DNA of 64,000 bases from positions 310,001-374,000 of the forward strand of contig CAWFKW010000006.1 of the NCBI GenBank assembly GCA_963816535.1, in the 5' to 3' direction. Source of the DNA: CAWFKW01 sp963816535. Lineage in GTDB: Bacteria > Bacteroidota > Ignavibacteria > Tepidaquicellales > OLB5. Shown in pieces: positions 56,352-64,000 of this stretch. The stretch's first letter is position 1, and every line of letters begins with the position of its first letter. The notes below the pieces were generated by a model, which was not told where the DNA came from, made no database searches, and saw only the letters and a list, made by a program, of their open reading frames with translations. The position numbers and the translations under genes were made by a program.

Positions 56352-58007
56352 CTATTTCACCAAAACCATTTTTTTGGTTTCAGTAAATGAACCTGAAACA
56401 AGCTTATAATAATATATCCCGGAAGCATAGTCTGCGGCATCCCAGTTAACTTCGTACGAGCCGGGATTTATATTGCCGCTTACTAAAGTTGTAACCTCTC
56501 TGCCCAGCTGGTCGTAAACTTTTAATGTTGTTTCACCTTTCACGCCGGCCGGGATATCATATCTTATTTTCGTAGTCGGGTTAAATGGGTTCGGATAATT
56601 CTGGCTCAATCCAAACGATTTTGGAACCTGGTTGCTTGCTGTGTTAATTCCTACCGGGAAATCTATCAATGCGGTCCACACGCTGAGGCTGCCTGAAAGC
56701 CGTGTCCACATTGGCCTTACGCGTCCGCTTGCAGCCGAAATCCCGATGTAATCGCCAAAGAAATTTCCTGTAGTAGGTAAAAACGGACTTGAGCTTATCC
56801 TCTCATTTATCCACGTATTACCGCCGTCCGTTGAGTGCGCCATATAGACGTCTGTGTTTGCATTGGTATAATTTCTTCTGTCGTAAAAGTCAATATAAAT
56901 AATTCCGGTCGACTGGTCAATCGCCATCCACGATAAGAACTGTTCCTTCCCTGCGGGGTCGTCATTCACTCTTATCGGGGCGCTCCAGCTAACTCCGCCG
57001 TTTGTTGACTTAACTATTTTTACGTCGTGGTCATTCGGGCCGGCGCTATCGGTATAATTAATATATATGTTTCCTCTGTATGGACCGTTGCTTACATCGC
57101 ATAGAGTGCAAGGCAGGCCGTTGCATCTTTGGAGCCCGTTTATTAAATAATCCCATCCCCCCGGTTGAGGAGCGACGATCATGTTATTAGGGAGCCATGT
57201 GTTCCCTCCGTCGGTTGATTTGTCAAAAAATACAGAAAAACTATTTACGCCTGATGGCCCCACCCATGCGTCGTACAACTCGCCATTTGGCCCTACGCAA
57301 GGCACAGCGCCTTCGGTAGTGTAATCAGCGTCCATGCAATCGCCTCCGCGCCTGCTAAGCTTGTAAGGCGTTGACCATGTGCCGCCGGCATCTGTTGAGC
57401 GCGAGAACATAATGTGAGAGCTATCAGCGGGATTAGGCGTGCCGTAATCGTCAAACTCTGTCCATGTAACATATATCCAGTTGCCTCGGGGCCCGTGAGT
57501 CCAGTCAATACCTATGCCGTGCTTATCCTGGATCTTTGGCAGGTCAAGCCCGGTGAACGAACCAGGGTCGTTCCATGTGGCGCCGCCATTGCTTGATTTC
57601 TGACATATAATTCTGTCTACATAATACGGAAACGGATGCCCGGGATCATTGGCGAGATGGAAATAATAAAATGAGCCCGCTGTATCGATGGCTATTATTG
57701 GGTCGCCCCACACGCCCCAGGAAGAGTTCACTATAAATCCGGTTACCCATGTGGCTCCGCCGTCAGTTGAATAATCTGAATGATCTAAATTGGCTCCGCC
57801 GTCAGTTGAATAATCTGAATGATCTAAATTGGCCCCGCCTACAACCTGGTTAATGTTTTTTGGATTTACGCAAATGGACGGTTCTTCCGGTGCAAACCCG
57901 TTATGAGTCGAATTATCGATCATAACATTTGTATATGACAACTGGCTGAACAATAGGGAAGGTAAAATCAATATTGAAACGAGAATAGTAAAATATATCT
58001 TCATCAT
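56352..58007 (-). CDS. Sialidase-fold (BNR) protein with T9SS sorting domain and an internal duplication
   Basis: 551 residues. A signal peptide ('ISILILPSLLFSQ'), propeller Asp boxes as in its neighbours ('STDGGATWV', 'SSNGGATWN', 'STDGGNTWL', 'STNGGVSWS', 'STDGGNTWI'), and a C-terminal T9SS domain ('QNYPNPFNPTTKIRYD', 'VYDQLGREVTTLVSG', 'FTETKKMVLVK'). Residues near 60-85 carry an exact tandem duplication of 13 residues ('DHSDYSTDGGA...'), encoded by 39 identical base pairs twice at 57752-57829. The closest paralogue is 54388-55977. Confidence 0.87.
   Translation of the reverse strand: MMKIYFTILVSILILPSLLFSQLSYTNVMIDNSTHNGFAPEEPSICVNPKNINQVVGGANLDHSDYSTDGGANLDHSDYSTDGGATWVTGFIVNSSWGVWGDPIIAIDTAGSFYYFHLANDPGHPFPYYVDRIICQKSSNGGATWNDPGSFTGLDLPKIQDKHGIGIDWTHGPRGNWIYVTWTEFDDYGTPNPADSSHIMFSRSTDAGGTWSTPYKLSRRGGDCMDADYTTEGAVPCVGPNGELYDAWVGPSGVNSFSVFFDKSTDGGNTWLPNNMIVAPQPGGWDYLINGLQRCNGLPCTLCDVSNGPYRGNIYINYTDSAGPNDHDVKIVKSTNGGVSWSAPIRVNDDPAGKEQFLSWMAIDQSTGIIYIDFYDRRNYTNANTDVYMAHSTDGGNTWINERISSSPFLPTTGNFFGDYIGISAASGRVRPMWTRLSGSLSVWTALIDFPVGINTASNQVPKSFGLSQNYPNPFNPTTKIRYDIPAGVKGETTLKVYDQLGREVTTLVSGNINPGSYEVNWDAADYASGIYYYKLVSGSFTETKKMVLVK
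57752..57829 (-). repeat. 39-bp in-frame tandem duplication
   Basis: 57752-57790 and 57791-57829 are identical. It adds 13 residues to the first blade of the 56352-58007 protein and appears recent, since no base differs. Confidence 0.85.
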
Positions 58008-58152
58008 TAATTGAATTAAATTAGGTACAAAATCTCCAATAATGATTTTACATTCAAGCTAATATTTTTGAATTGAATTAATTAAAACAGATGAGACCGC
58101 CCGGGAACGGGGTTACATCAAACATTTGAAGCGCTGAATATTTGGCAATAAA

Positions 58153-59466
58153 CTAATTTTCATTGATTATTGCAGTCCATAGGCTGGATGCCGAACCGTC
58201 AAGGCGCGTCCATACGGGCCGAACCACGCCGTTTATAGCGGCAATGCTGATATAATCGCCAAAGAAAGTGCTTTCCCCGGGAATAAAAGGCGATTCGCTG
58301 ATCCTTTCACAGGTAAATGCAGCTCCTCCATTGTTCGACTTTGCAATATACACTTCTGTCATCTCCGTTGCGCTGTCGGGCCTGTTGTAATACAGGAAAT
58401 ATAGATTGCCGTCCGATTGGTCAATAGTCATTGCGCTGCAGAACTGCTGAGTTCCACGCGGATCGTTTGTAACTCTTTTTGCTTTGCTCCAGTGGCTGCC
58501 GCCATCAGAGGAAAAGGAGAACCAGATATCTGTATCTTCCGGCCCGTTGCGCTGGTCGGTCCACGAAACATAAATTTTCCCGTTCTCCGTACCGCCGCTC
58601 CTGTCGCAGGCAATCGACGGGAACCCAAAGCACCGGTAAATTCCGGGAACGTCGTATTTAAAACCTGCCGGCAGCAGGTCGATTGTTATTTCCTTTTCAA
58701 GCCATGTTGCGCCGCCATCGGTTGAACGGTTAAATATTATTCCTTTCCCGCTTGACCAGCATTCATACAATTGACCATCGGGGCCCACCGTCGAAGTAAC
58801 TCCAAGCAGCGTATTTGGCACGTCTGTGCATGCCGCGCCCGGCGTAGTGCTGATTATTTTAGGCTGCTCCCAGGAAACCCCCTGGTCTGACGACGATGAA
58901 AAAAATATATCAGTTTTTGGCTTGGTTTCATCCGGCGTGTGCGTTCCTTCATCTTTGTTTATCGCATAGTCGCCCTGCCCGCACTGCGTCCATGCAAGAT
59001 AAATATTATCGCGGAACGGGCTGTTAGTAACATCTATGCATGCCCACTCTTTATCCTGCATATGAGGAGGGTTTTGCCCTATCGCTGTATCAACCGCCGT
59101 CCATGTGATTCCGCCGTCTTCGGATTTCTGGCAAACTATTCTGTCATTGCTGAACCCGTTTGCAAGAGCCAGGTGGAAATAGTATAGGTTTTCCTTGGTA
59201 TCGAATACGAGGCACGGATCGCCCCAAACGCCGAACTTTGATTCCAGCTTGCGGATCCCCCATGTGTAGCCCCCGTCGAAGCTGAAGAAGTAACTATCTA
59301 TGTTGCAGGCTGCCACTATATGGTTTGTATTGTTCGGATTTATTACAACCGTGGGCTCATCCGGGCTGTTTTCGTTTGTTATCATAATATTTCTGTATGC
59401 GGACTGCGCGTATAATGCCGAGTACACAAACACAAGCAACAGCAGGACAGGAATTTTTTTGAGCAT
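58153..59466 (-). CDS. Exported sialidase-fold (BNR) protein, no T9SS tail
   Basis: 437 residues. A signal peptide ('IPVLLLLVFVYSALYAQ') and Asp-box propeller units ('SFDGGYTWG', 'SEDGGITWT', 'SSDQGVSWE', 'STDGGATWL', 'SSDGGSHWS', 'SNNGGAAFT'). It ends 'SLWTAIINEN' without a T9SS domain, like the paralogue at 52996. It is the most diverged of the four. Either exported to the periplasm or by another route. Sialidase activity unproven. Confidence 0.82.
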   Translation of the reverse strand: MLKKIPVLLLLVFVYSALYAQSAYRNIMITNENSPDEPTVVINPNNTNHIVAACNIDSYFFSFDGGYTWGIRKLESKFGVWGDPCLVFDTKENLYYFHLALANGFSNDRIVCQKSEDGGITWTAVDTAIGQNPPHMQDKEWACIDVTNSPFRDNIYLAWTQCGQGDYAINKDEGTHTPDETKPKTDIFFSSSSDQGVSWEQPKIISTTPGAACTDVPNTLLGVTSTVGPDGQLYECWSSGKGIIFNRSTDGGATWLEKEITIDLLPAGFKYDVPGIYRCFGFPSIACDRSGGTENGKIYVSWTDQRNGPEDTDIWFSFSSDGGSHWSKAKRVTNDPRGTQQFCSAMTIDQSDGNLYFLYYNRPDSATEMTEVYIAKSNNGGAAFTCERISESPFIPGESTFFGDYISIAAINGVVRPVWTRLDGSASSLWTAIINEN

Positions 59467-59807
59467 AAAAATACATTTAAAATAATTCAGAAATCAAAAT
59501 TAGATGTTATACGGCGAAACAGAAGTTTTAGTTCCAAAATTTAACTGATTGAATAAATTTCCACCCCCTCTGTATCTCCCCCTGATAGGGGGAGACGGAA
59601 ACAGGCATGCTAAAGGAATAGATATTGTCCCATCCTTACAGGAGGGGGTAGGTCTGCCCGCCTTCGGATGAGGAAGTGAAACTATAAACACCTTGTCGGG
59701 ATATTCCGGGTTTGGCGAAAATTAATGCTTTCAACCCCTGCTATTCTTTTAACATATGCGAAAATCTTTGACGGTGGTTTATTTTTTCGGTTAATGCGTT
59801 CTGCAAA
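59467..59807. other. Intergenic region with a hairpin repeat
   Basis: No gene. 59570-59595 holds a CTCCCCCTGATAGGGGGAG hairpin and a CCCCCTC-rich stretch of the kind repeated near 63057. Confidence 0.4.
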
Positions 59808-62426
59808 TTAATACTTAATTTCAATATTGTCATCACCCCCATCCGGGGATGCGATATTCAGCAGGTTCTGTTCAATATATGTGAGCGCCGATGCAGTTAA
59901 AACGTCTGAAACAGTTTCACCTCCGGGCACGGAATAATAAACAAGTTTGAAGCGTTTGCCGATTCCCGTCTTACGTTTAGCATATTTGACGGCATCGTAC
60001 AACCCTCCTATTTCATCAACAAGCCCTTTATTGATTGCATCGGCGCCCAGCCAAACGTGTCCCTGCGCCACCTGTTCAACTTCTTCACGCGAGAGCTTTC
60101 TGCCCTGGGATACCGCGTCAACAAAGCGGTCATAGTAAAAATCTATAAGCCCCTGGATTATCTCTATCTCCTGCGGAGTAAGCTTCCTGTAGTATGTGGC
60201 AATGTCTGAATTTTCCCCGCGCTTGAAATTTTCGACCTTAATTTTTTGCTGTTCCAGCAGGCTATCCACATTCGGCCGGGTTGTAAACACCCCAATGCTT
60301 CCGGTTATGGTAAGTTCATCCGAGAAAATCTTATCGGCGCTTGCCGAAACGTAATAACCGCCCGATGCGGCCGCGCCGCCCATCGAAACATAGAAAGGTT
60401 TTCTGTATTTCTTCTTCAGCCTGATAACGGCGTCGTTAATTTCGCCCGATGCAAGCGCCGAGCCGCCGCCTGAATCGACGCGTAAAATTACGGCTTTAAT
60501 TTTTGGGTTTGCAAATGCGTCTTCAAGCTGGCGGACAACGGATTCGGAACCTGTTGAGCGTCCGCCGCCCAAATAGGGAATTGGCAAAGTAACTGGCGGG
60601 GGAGGCTGGCTCTCGCCCGGCGTAATAGAAGCATAAACTCCTATTATCGCAATGCCGTCAGGTTCGCCCCAATCATTATCCCACTCGCTCCGGTTAAGAT
60701 ACTTCACAACATTTGCGGTTTTTGTGTGGTCCTCGGATATTTTTTTCGCGTCATCATACCACCCAAGCTTATCGACCAGTCCCAGCCTTAGCGCGTCATT
60801 GGCGCTCATAGGCTGTGATATCTTTGTCTTCATGTAATCATCCAAAATGATATTGCGTGCAGAAACAAGCCGCCCCATCATTTTTTCGTAAATAATATCC
60901 AGAACCCTGTTGATAACCTCTTTTCCTTCTTCAGATGATGAATCCAAAATTCCCTGGAAAGTGAGCTTGTATTTCCCTGCGTAAACATTCTGAAGTTCGA
61001 TCCCGTATTTCTGCAGGAACTGTTTGTAGTTAAAAACGTTTATGCTCAGTCCATAAAAGAACAGTCCTTCTGGGGGGAGCACAATATCGTTTGCGTATGT
61101 GGCAATATAGTATTCCGCCGGGCCGGCGTCCTGCGGGAAGTAAGCGGTAATGGTTTTCTTCCTGGCCTTGAACCTGTCCATCGCCTCGCCAAGCTCCTCC
61201 AGCGGCGCGCTGATATCAAGCCTGCCGGTTGAGAGCGGGTAGATCCTCAGCAGCATTCCTTTCACCGAAGGGTCGTTTGCGGCAAAATCGATATCGGCAA
61301 TAACTTCGTGAACGCTGCGTTTGGCTTTACCAAGCAGCCCGAAGAATACGTCATCTGTGTTATAATCCTGCAGGGATCCGGAAAGAGTTATTTCGATAAC
61401 TCTTTTCTTTTCGGGAATGAAGCTTTCCTTTTTTTCTGAAAAGTAGGAAAATGAAAGTGAAGAACCGACATACTTATACCTGTTATTTGGGTAATAATTG
61501 AAAATATGTTCCCTCGTAATGACCGGGAAACCCCCGACAGTAACATCTCTTGTAACTGTGTTGCTGAGCGACTGGTTGTATCTTACCGATGCATGGGGGC
61601 TCTCAATCCTGAAGCCAACGCTGAACATATCGTTTTTAATATCATCATTGATCCTTGTAAAATTTGCGCTCAGTGAAATACCCGGAACCAACTTAACATC
61701 GGCTCCCAATTTTACCGAGTAATGGTCAAACGTTTCCTGGTTGGATCTTGGTGTAATTTTGAAATCTCCCAATAGCGTCAGCCTGTCATTTCTGAGCGGC
61801 CTGATAGCGAAACCCGCCATAAACAAATTCCCAATATTATTATGAATTGACAGAGCTTCGCGGTTCTTATATACAAATGAAGCCGATACAAAATCTGTTG
61901 GACGGTATAATAAACCAAATCCGAACTTATAACGCGAATTGGGCAGATAAAAATCCGCTAAACTGCCATCGTACTCAGTCATGAGGTACTCCATCAAAAG
62001 ACCCGCTGACACAGTCTTGTTGCCGACCCCAAATCCTAACGAAAATGTGTGCATTGTGTAACCGGCAGTATCAGTAAACGCAGGTATTCTTAATCCGTAA
62101 TATGCGGATTCATAGACCGCTGAAAATATGTTTTCACGGACGTTTCTGTATGCAAGTCCAACTCTGCCGAAATTCAGCAGGTAATCGAATTCATCAACTC
62201 CGGAATTTCCGTTCAGAGTCTTTAAAAAAGCGTTTATTGTTGCGTTAAACTTATGATTTAAGCCCAGAACGGCCGGATTGTACCTGAAAGCGTTTGCGCC
62301 TTCGTCATATGCGGAAAATAAGTACAGCTCATTGGATGGATTGAGCAGATTGAAATCCTGGGCAAATGAATTTACTGAAAATCCAATTATGAATATTAAA
62401 ACGGGCAGTAATGGATTTTTTTTCAT
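59808..62426 (-). CDS. sppA: Outer-membrane beta-barrel fused to SppA-type protease
   Basis: 872 residues. A signal peptide ('FIIGFSVNSFAQ') is followed by about 340 residues rich in amphipathic strands ending in aromatic residues ('GFGLLYRPTDFVSASFVYKN', 'YVGSSLSFSYF'), typical of a PorV/FadL-like barrel. The C-terminal 500 are two tandem S49 (SppA) domains: Lys in 'YAGKYKLTFQGIL' (first) and Ser in 'SMGGAAASGGYYVSASAD' (second), with 'GSIGVF'. Both catalytic residues are present. Barrel-SppA fusion is unlike the E. coli protein, which has a membrane anchor only. It would act at the outer membrane or periplasm. Confidence 0.8.
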   Translation of the reverse strand: MKKNPLLPVLIFIIGFSVNSFAQDFNLLNPSNELYLFSAYDEGANAFRYNPAVLGLNHKFNATINAFLKTLNGNSGVDEFDYLLNFGRVGLAYRNVRENIFSAVYESAYYGLRIPAFTDTAGYTMHTFSLGFGVGNKTVSAGLLMEYLMTEYDGSLADFYLPNSRYKFGFGLLYRPTDFVSASFVYKNREALSIHNNIGNLFMAGFAIRPLRNDRLTLLGDFKITPRSNQETFDHYSVKLGADVKLVPGISLSANFTRINDDIKNDMFSVGFRIESPHASVRYNQSLSNTVTRDVTVGGFPVITREHIFNYYPNNRYKYVGSSLSFSYFSEKKESFIPEKKRVIEITLSGSLQDYNTDDVFFGLLGKAKRSVHEVIADIDFAANDPSVKGMLLRIYPLSTGRLDISAPLEELGEAMDRFKARKKTITAYFPQDAGPAEYYIATYANDIVLPPEGLFFYGLSINVFNYKQFLQKYGIELQNVYAGKYKLTFQGILDSSSEEGKEVINRVLDIIYEKMMGRLVSARNIILDDYMKTKISQPMSANDALRLGLVDKLGWYDDAKKISEDHTKTANVVKYLNRSEWDNDWGEPDGIAIIGVYASITPGESQPPPPVTLPIPYLGGGRSTGSESVVRQLEDAFANPKIKAVILRVDSGGGSALASGEINDAVIRLKKKYRKPFYVSMGGAAASGGYYVSASADKIFSDELTITGSIGVFTTRPNVDSLLEQQKIKVENFKRGENSDIATYYRKLTPQEIEIIQGLIDFYYDRFVDAVSQGRKLSREEVEQVAQGHVWLGADAINKGLVDEIGGLYDAVKYAKRKTGIGKRFKLVYYSVPGGETVSDVLTASALTYIEQNLLNIASPDGGDDNIEIKY

Positions 62427-62500
62427 CTTATTGCGGTTTAGATTAACAGGCTTGCGAAATATTAGATTTAATTACTCAATATATAAATAAATTTAAAATT

Positions 62501-63034
62501 ATGTACCAGCAAATTTCCAATTTACTAAGGGTTTTCGGCGTTGCGCTATTTGTGTTGATCTCGTTCATTAACGCGAAAGCGCAGGACATAACCCTCAAAG
62601 AAGGCGACTTGGCGCCCGATTTTAAGCTCCAGTCCGATGACGGCAGCTGGATAAAGTTATCCGATTATAAGGGAAATTCCAATGTGGTGCTTTATTTTTA
62701 TCCCAAAGATAAAACCACGGGCTGCACTAAGGAGGCATGCAGCTTCAGGGATAATATTTCGAAGATAACTGATCAAAACGCGGTGGTCCTTGGCGTTAGC
62801 GTGGATGACGTGGTTTCGCACAAATCTTTTAAGGATGATGACCACCTGAATTTTACGTTACTTGCAGATACAACTAAAGAAGTGTGTAAAGAGTATGGCG
62901 GACTGAACCAATACGGCATGGCAAACCGCGTGACGTTCATAATCGGTAAAGACGGGACGATAAAGAAGATCTATCCGAATGTGGATGTGAATGAGCACTA
63001 CAAAGAGATAATAGAAGAATTGGGAAAAATATAG
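62501..63034 (+). CDS. bcp: Exported Bcp-type peroxiredoxin
   Basis: 177 residues with a signal peptide ('RVFGVALFVLISFINAKAQ'). The thioredoxin-fold core has 'FYPKDKTTGCTKEACSFRD', the peroxidatic Cys and a second Cys five residues on, as in Bcp/PrxQ proteins. It reduces hydroperoxides with thioredoxin or a similar partner. Its export to the periplasm is unusual for the family. It is divergent from sppA (74 bp apart). Confidence 0.88.
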   Translation: MYQQISNLLRVFGVALFVLISFINAKAQDITLKEGDLAPDFKLQSDDGSWIKLSDYKGNSNVVLYFYPKDKTTGCTKEACSFRDNISKITDQNAVVLGVSVDDVVSHKSFKDDDHLNFTLLADTTKEVCKEYGGLNQYGMANRVTFIIGKDGTIKKIYPNVDVNEHYKEIIEELGKI

Positions 63035-63056
63035 AATGGTTAATACCTCACCCCCG

Positions 63057-63189
63057 GCCCCTCTCCATGTGGAGAGGGGTGGCGCGAAGCGACGGGGAGA
63101 GGTGAATTATGATTTATAGTATTTCAGTTTTGGGAGAATGAGAAAACAAGAAGAATCCCGTAGGGGCGGATAGAATTGTCCGCCCTTTT
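63057..63189. repeat. Hairpin-repeat cluster
   Basis: CCCCTCTCCATGTGGAGAGGGG (63057-63078) and a GTAGGGGCGGA...GTCCGCCC REP-like unit with a T-run (63160-63189). The second relates to 50190 and 56184 and may also terminate the peroxiredoxin gene. Confidence 0.65.
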
Positions 63190-63286
63190 TTATGGAATTT
63201 TATGCAGCAGTAGGGGACGCATCTCCGGGATGATCTAGCCCGTAAAAGTTTTAACGACGGTTTGCGTAATATTGTTTTCAAAAACA

Positions 63287-63472
63287 TTTTCTAAGATGCG
63301 TCCCCTGCATGAAGAGAAATAGGAAGGCGATTTAAAGAATTCGTGCCACGACTTGGAGTCGTAGGCACGATAACATATTTCTATAGTGTTTTCTAAGATG
63401 CGTCCCCTGCATGAAGAGAAATGGGAAGGCGATTTAAAGAATTCGTGCCACGACTTGGAGTCGTAGGCACGA
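63287..63472. repeat. Repeat A, two copies with a period of about 101 bp
   Basis: Each copy runs from TTTCTAAGATGCGTCCCC through GGAAGGCGATTTAAAGAATT to ...GGAGTCGTAGGCACGA. Copies at 63287-63370 and 63388-63472 differ at very few positions. Confidence 0.8.
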
Positions 63473-63672
63473 GAAACATATTTTCGTGGCGCCTGCCTGT
63501 CCACGACTCCATCGAGTCGTTGACTCGTAGAGTTGCTGGCAGGCGACTTGGAGTCGTAGGCACGAGAAACATATTTTCGTGGCGCCTGCCTGTCCACGAC
63601 TCCATCGAGTCGTTGACTCGTAGAGCTGCTGGCAGGCGACTTGGAGTCGTAGGCACGAGAAACATATTTCGT
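63451..63672. repeat. Repeat B, 93-bp minisatellite, 2.4 copies
   Basis: The unit starts CGACTTGGAGTCGTAGGCAC at 63451, 63544 and 63637 (period 93, a multiple of 3) and contains inverted CACGACTC/GAGTCG segments, so each unit folds. Frames across it are shadows and not a supported gene. Confidence 0.85.
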
Positions 63673-63730
63673 GGCACGACTTCCCGTCGTGCCTACGAAT
63701 GAAATAGAGGGGGGCTGCGGGGTGAGGCGT

Positions 63731-63765
63731 AAAAAAAGGCTGCCCTTTTAAGACAGCCCCTTTGA
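63731..63765 (-). terminator. Terminator of the leftward T9SS gene
   Basis: GGCTGTC pairs with GCAGCC (minus strand), followed by a T-run. Confidence 0.65.
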
Positions 63766-63780
63766 AAATATTAGTTTATG

Positions 63781-63826
63781 ATCCCGCTTTCAGCGGGATT
63801 GAAATAATCCTACCGGATTATTTCAA
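63781..63826. repeat. Two hairpins at the end of the T9SS gene
   Basis: ATCCCGC/GCGGGAT (63781-63799) and TTGAAATAATCC/GGATTATTTCAA (63799-63826). The second includes the stop codon of the gene at 63818. Confidence 0.65.
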
Positions 63827-64000
63827 CAATATCATTTTTCTTACGTCTGTAAATCCGTCGGCATTTATTCTGTAATAATAAATCCCGCTTGGCAAATTGG
63901 AACCGTCAAAGTTCAGGTCATGATCGCCGGCCTGGACAACCTGGTTAACAGGCGTGGCAACTACCCTGCCGAGAACATCGTACACTTTTAAAGTTACAAA
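63818..64000 (-). CDS. C-terminus of a T9SS-sorted protein (partial)
   Basis: Only the last 60 residues lie in the window: 'VTLKVYDVLGRVVATPVNQV', then 'GIYYYRINADGFTDVRKM' and end 'ILLK'. This is the T9SS type A sorting domain as in the other secreted proteins of the region. The rest, including the functional part, starts beyond position 64000. Confidence 0.85.
   Translation of the reverse strand, partial: FVTLKVYDVLGRVVATPVNQVVQAGDHDLNFDGSNLPSGIYYYRINADGFTDVRKMILLK

Noticed and set aside
63287..63672. A CRISPR array
   Set aside because: The units are 93-101 bp of continuous tandem repeat without unique spacers, and there are no cas genes.
63235..63702. Genes in the repeats at 63.3-63.7 kb
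   Set aside because: The open frames follow the minisatellite period on both strands, lack ribosome sites and have no family.

Overview
The window looks like a chromosome segment from the Ignavibacteria/Bacteroidetes-Chlorobi lineage. Five proteins (the last only partly inside the window) end in a type IX secretion (T9SS) sorting domain, four of them with the 'QN[YF]PNPFNP' signature common there, ribosome binding sites are mostly weak and A-rich, and the housekeeping genes (dnaX, agmatinase, SppA, trehalose genes) fit that origin. This assignment rests on sequence style alone.

Positions 1-9291 are the right part of an integrated element. It carries two excisionase-like HTH proteins, small unknown genes, a tyrosine recombinase (3493-4452) and a 1342-residue STAND (NACHT-like) NTPase with a C-terminal PD-(D/E)XK nuclease, probably anti-phage. 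It ends in the 3' half of a tRNA-Thr(UGU) gene (9244-9291). Degraded copies of that tRNA end and its terminator recur near 9447, 11430 and 15100. They bracket a T9SS propeller protein with VOC and IS3 remnants, and a defence-like trio (DUF4238, HEPN-like, DUF4041/GIY-YIG). I read this as repeated integration at one tRNA locus.

Positions 15.2-38.4 kb are core-like: a FecR-like secreted protein, an SBBP-propeller T9SS protein, a trehalose operon (OtsA-OtsB fusion, DUF5752, TreT-like synthase), a frameshifted ClC transporter, a signalling cluster (three PAS-rich histidine kinases and two response regulators), an AraC regulator, a two-domain aspartyl protease and a small exported protein.

Positions 38,660-47,284 are a second, complete island in tRNA-Ser(GCU), bounded by identical 44-bp direct repeats of the 5' half of that tRNA. 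It carries two related tyrosine recombinases, a compact family-A-polymerase-like protein, two near-identical 49-residue membrane microproteins under purifying selection, secreted or membrane cargo genes, a very large hairpin and repeated leaders. It is the most novel part of the window.

Positions 47.3-64 kb return to core-like genes: a protein with a duplicated HExxE-like domain, a TPR protein, agmatinase and dnaX (overlapping), four paralogous sialidase-fold exported proteins, an outer-membrane-barrel/SppA fusion, a Bcp peroxiredoxin, a minisatellite region and the tail of another T9SS protein.
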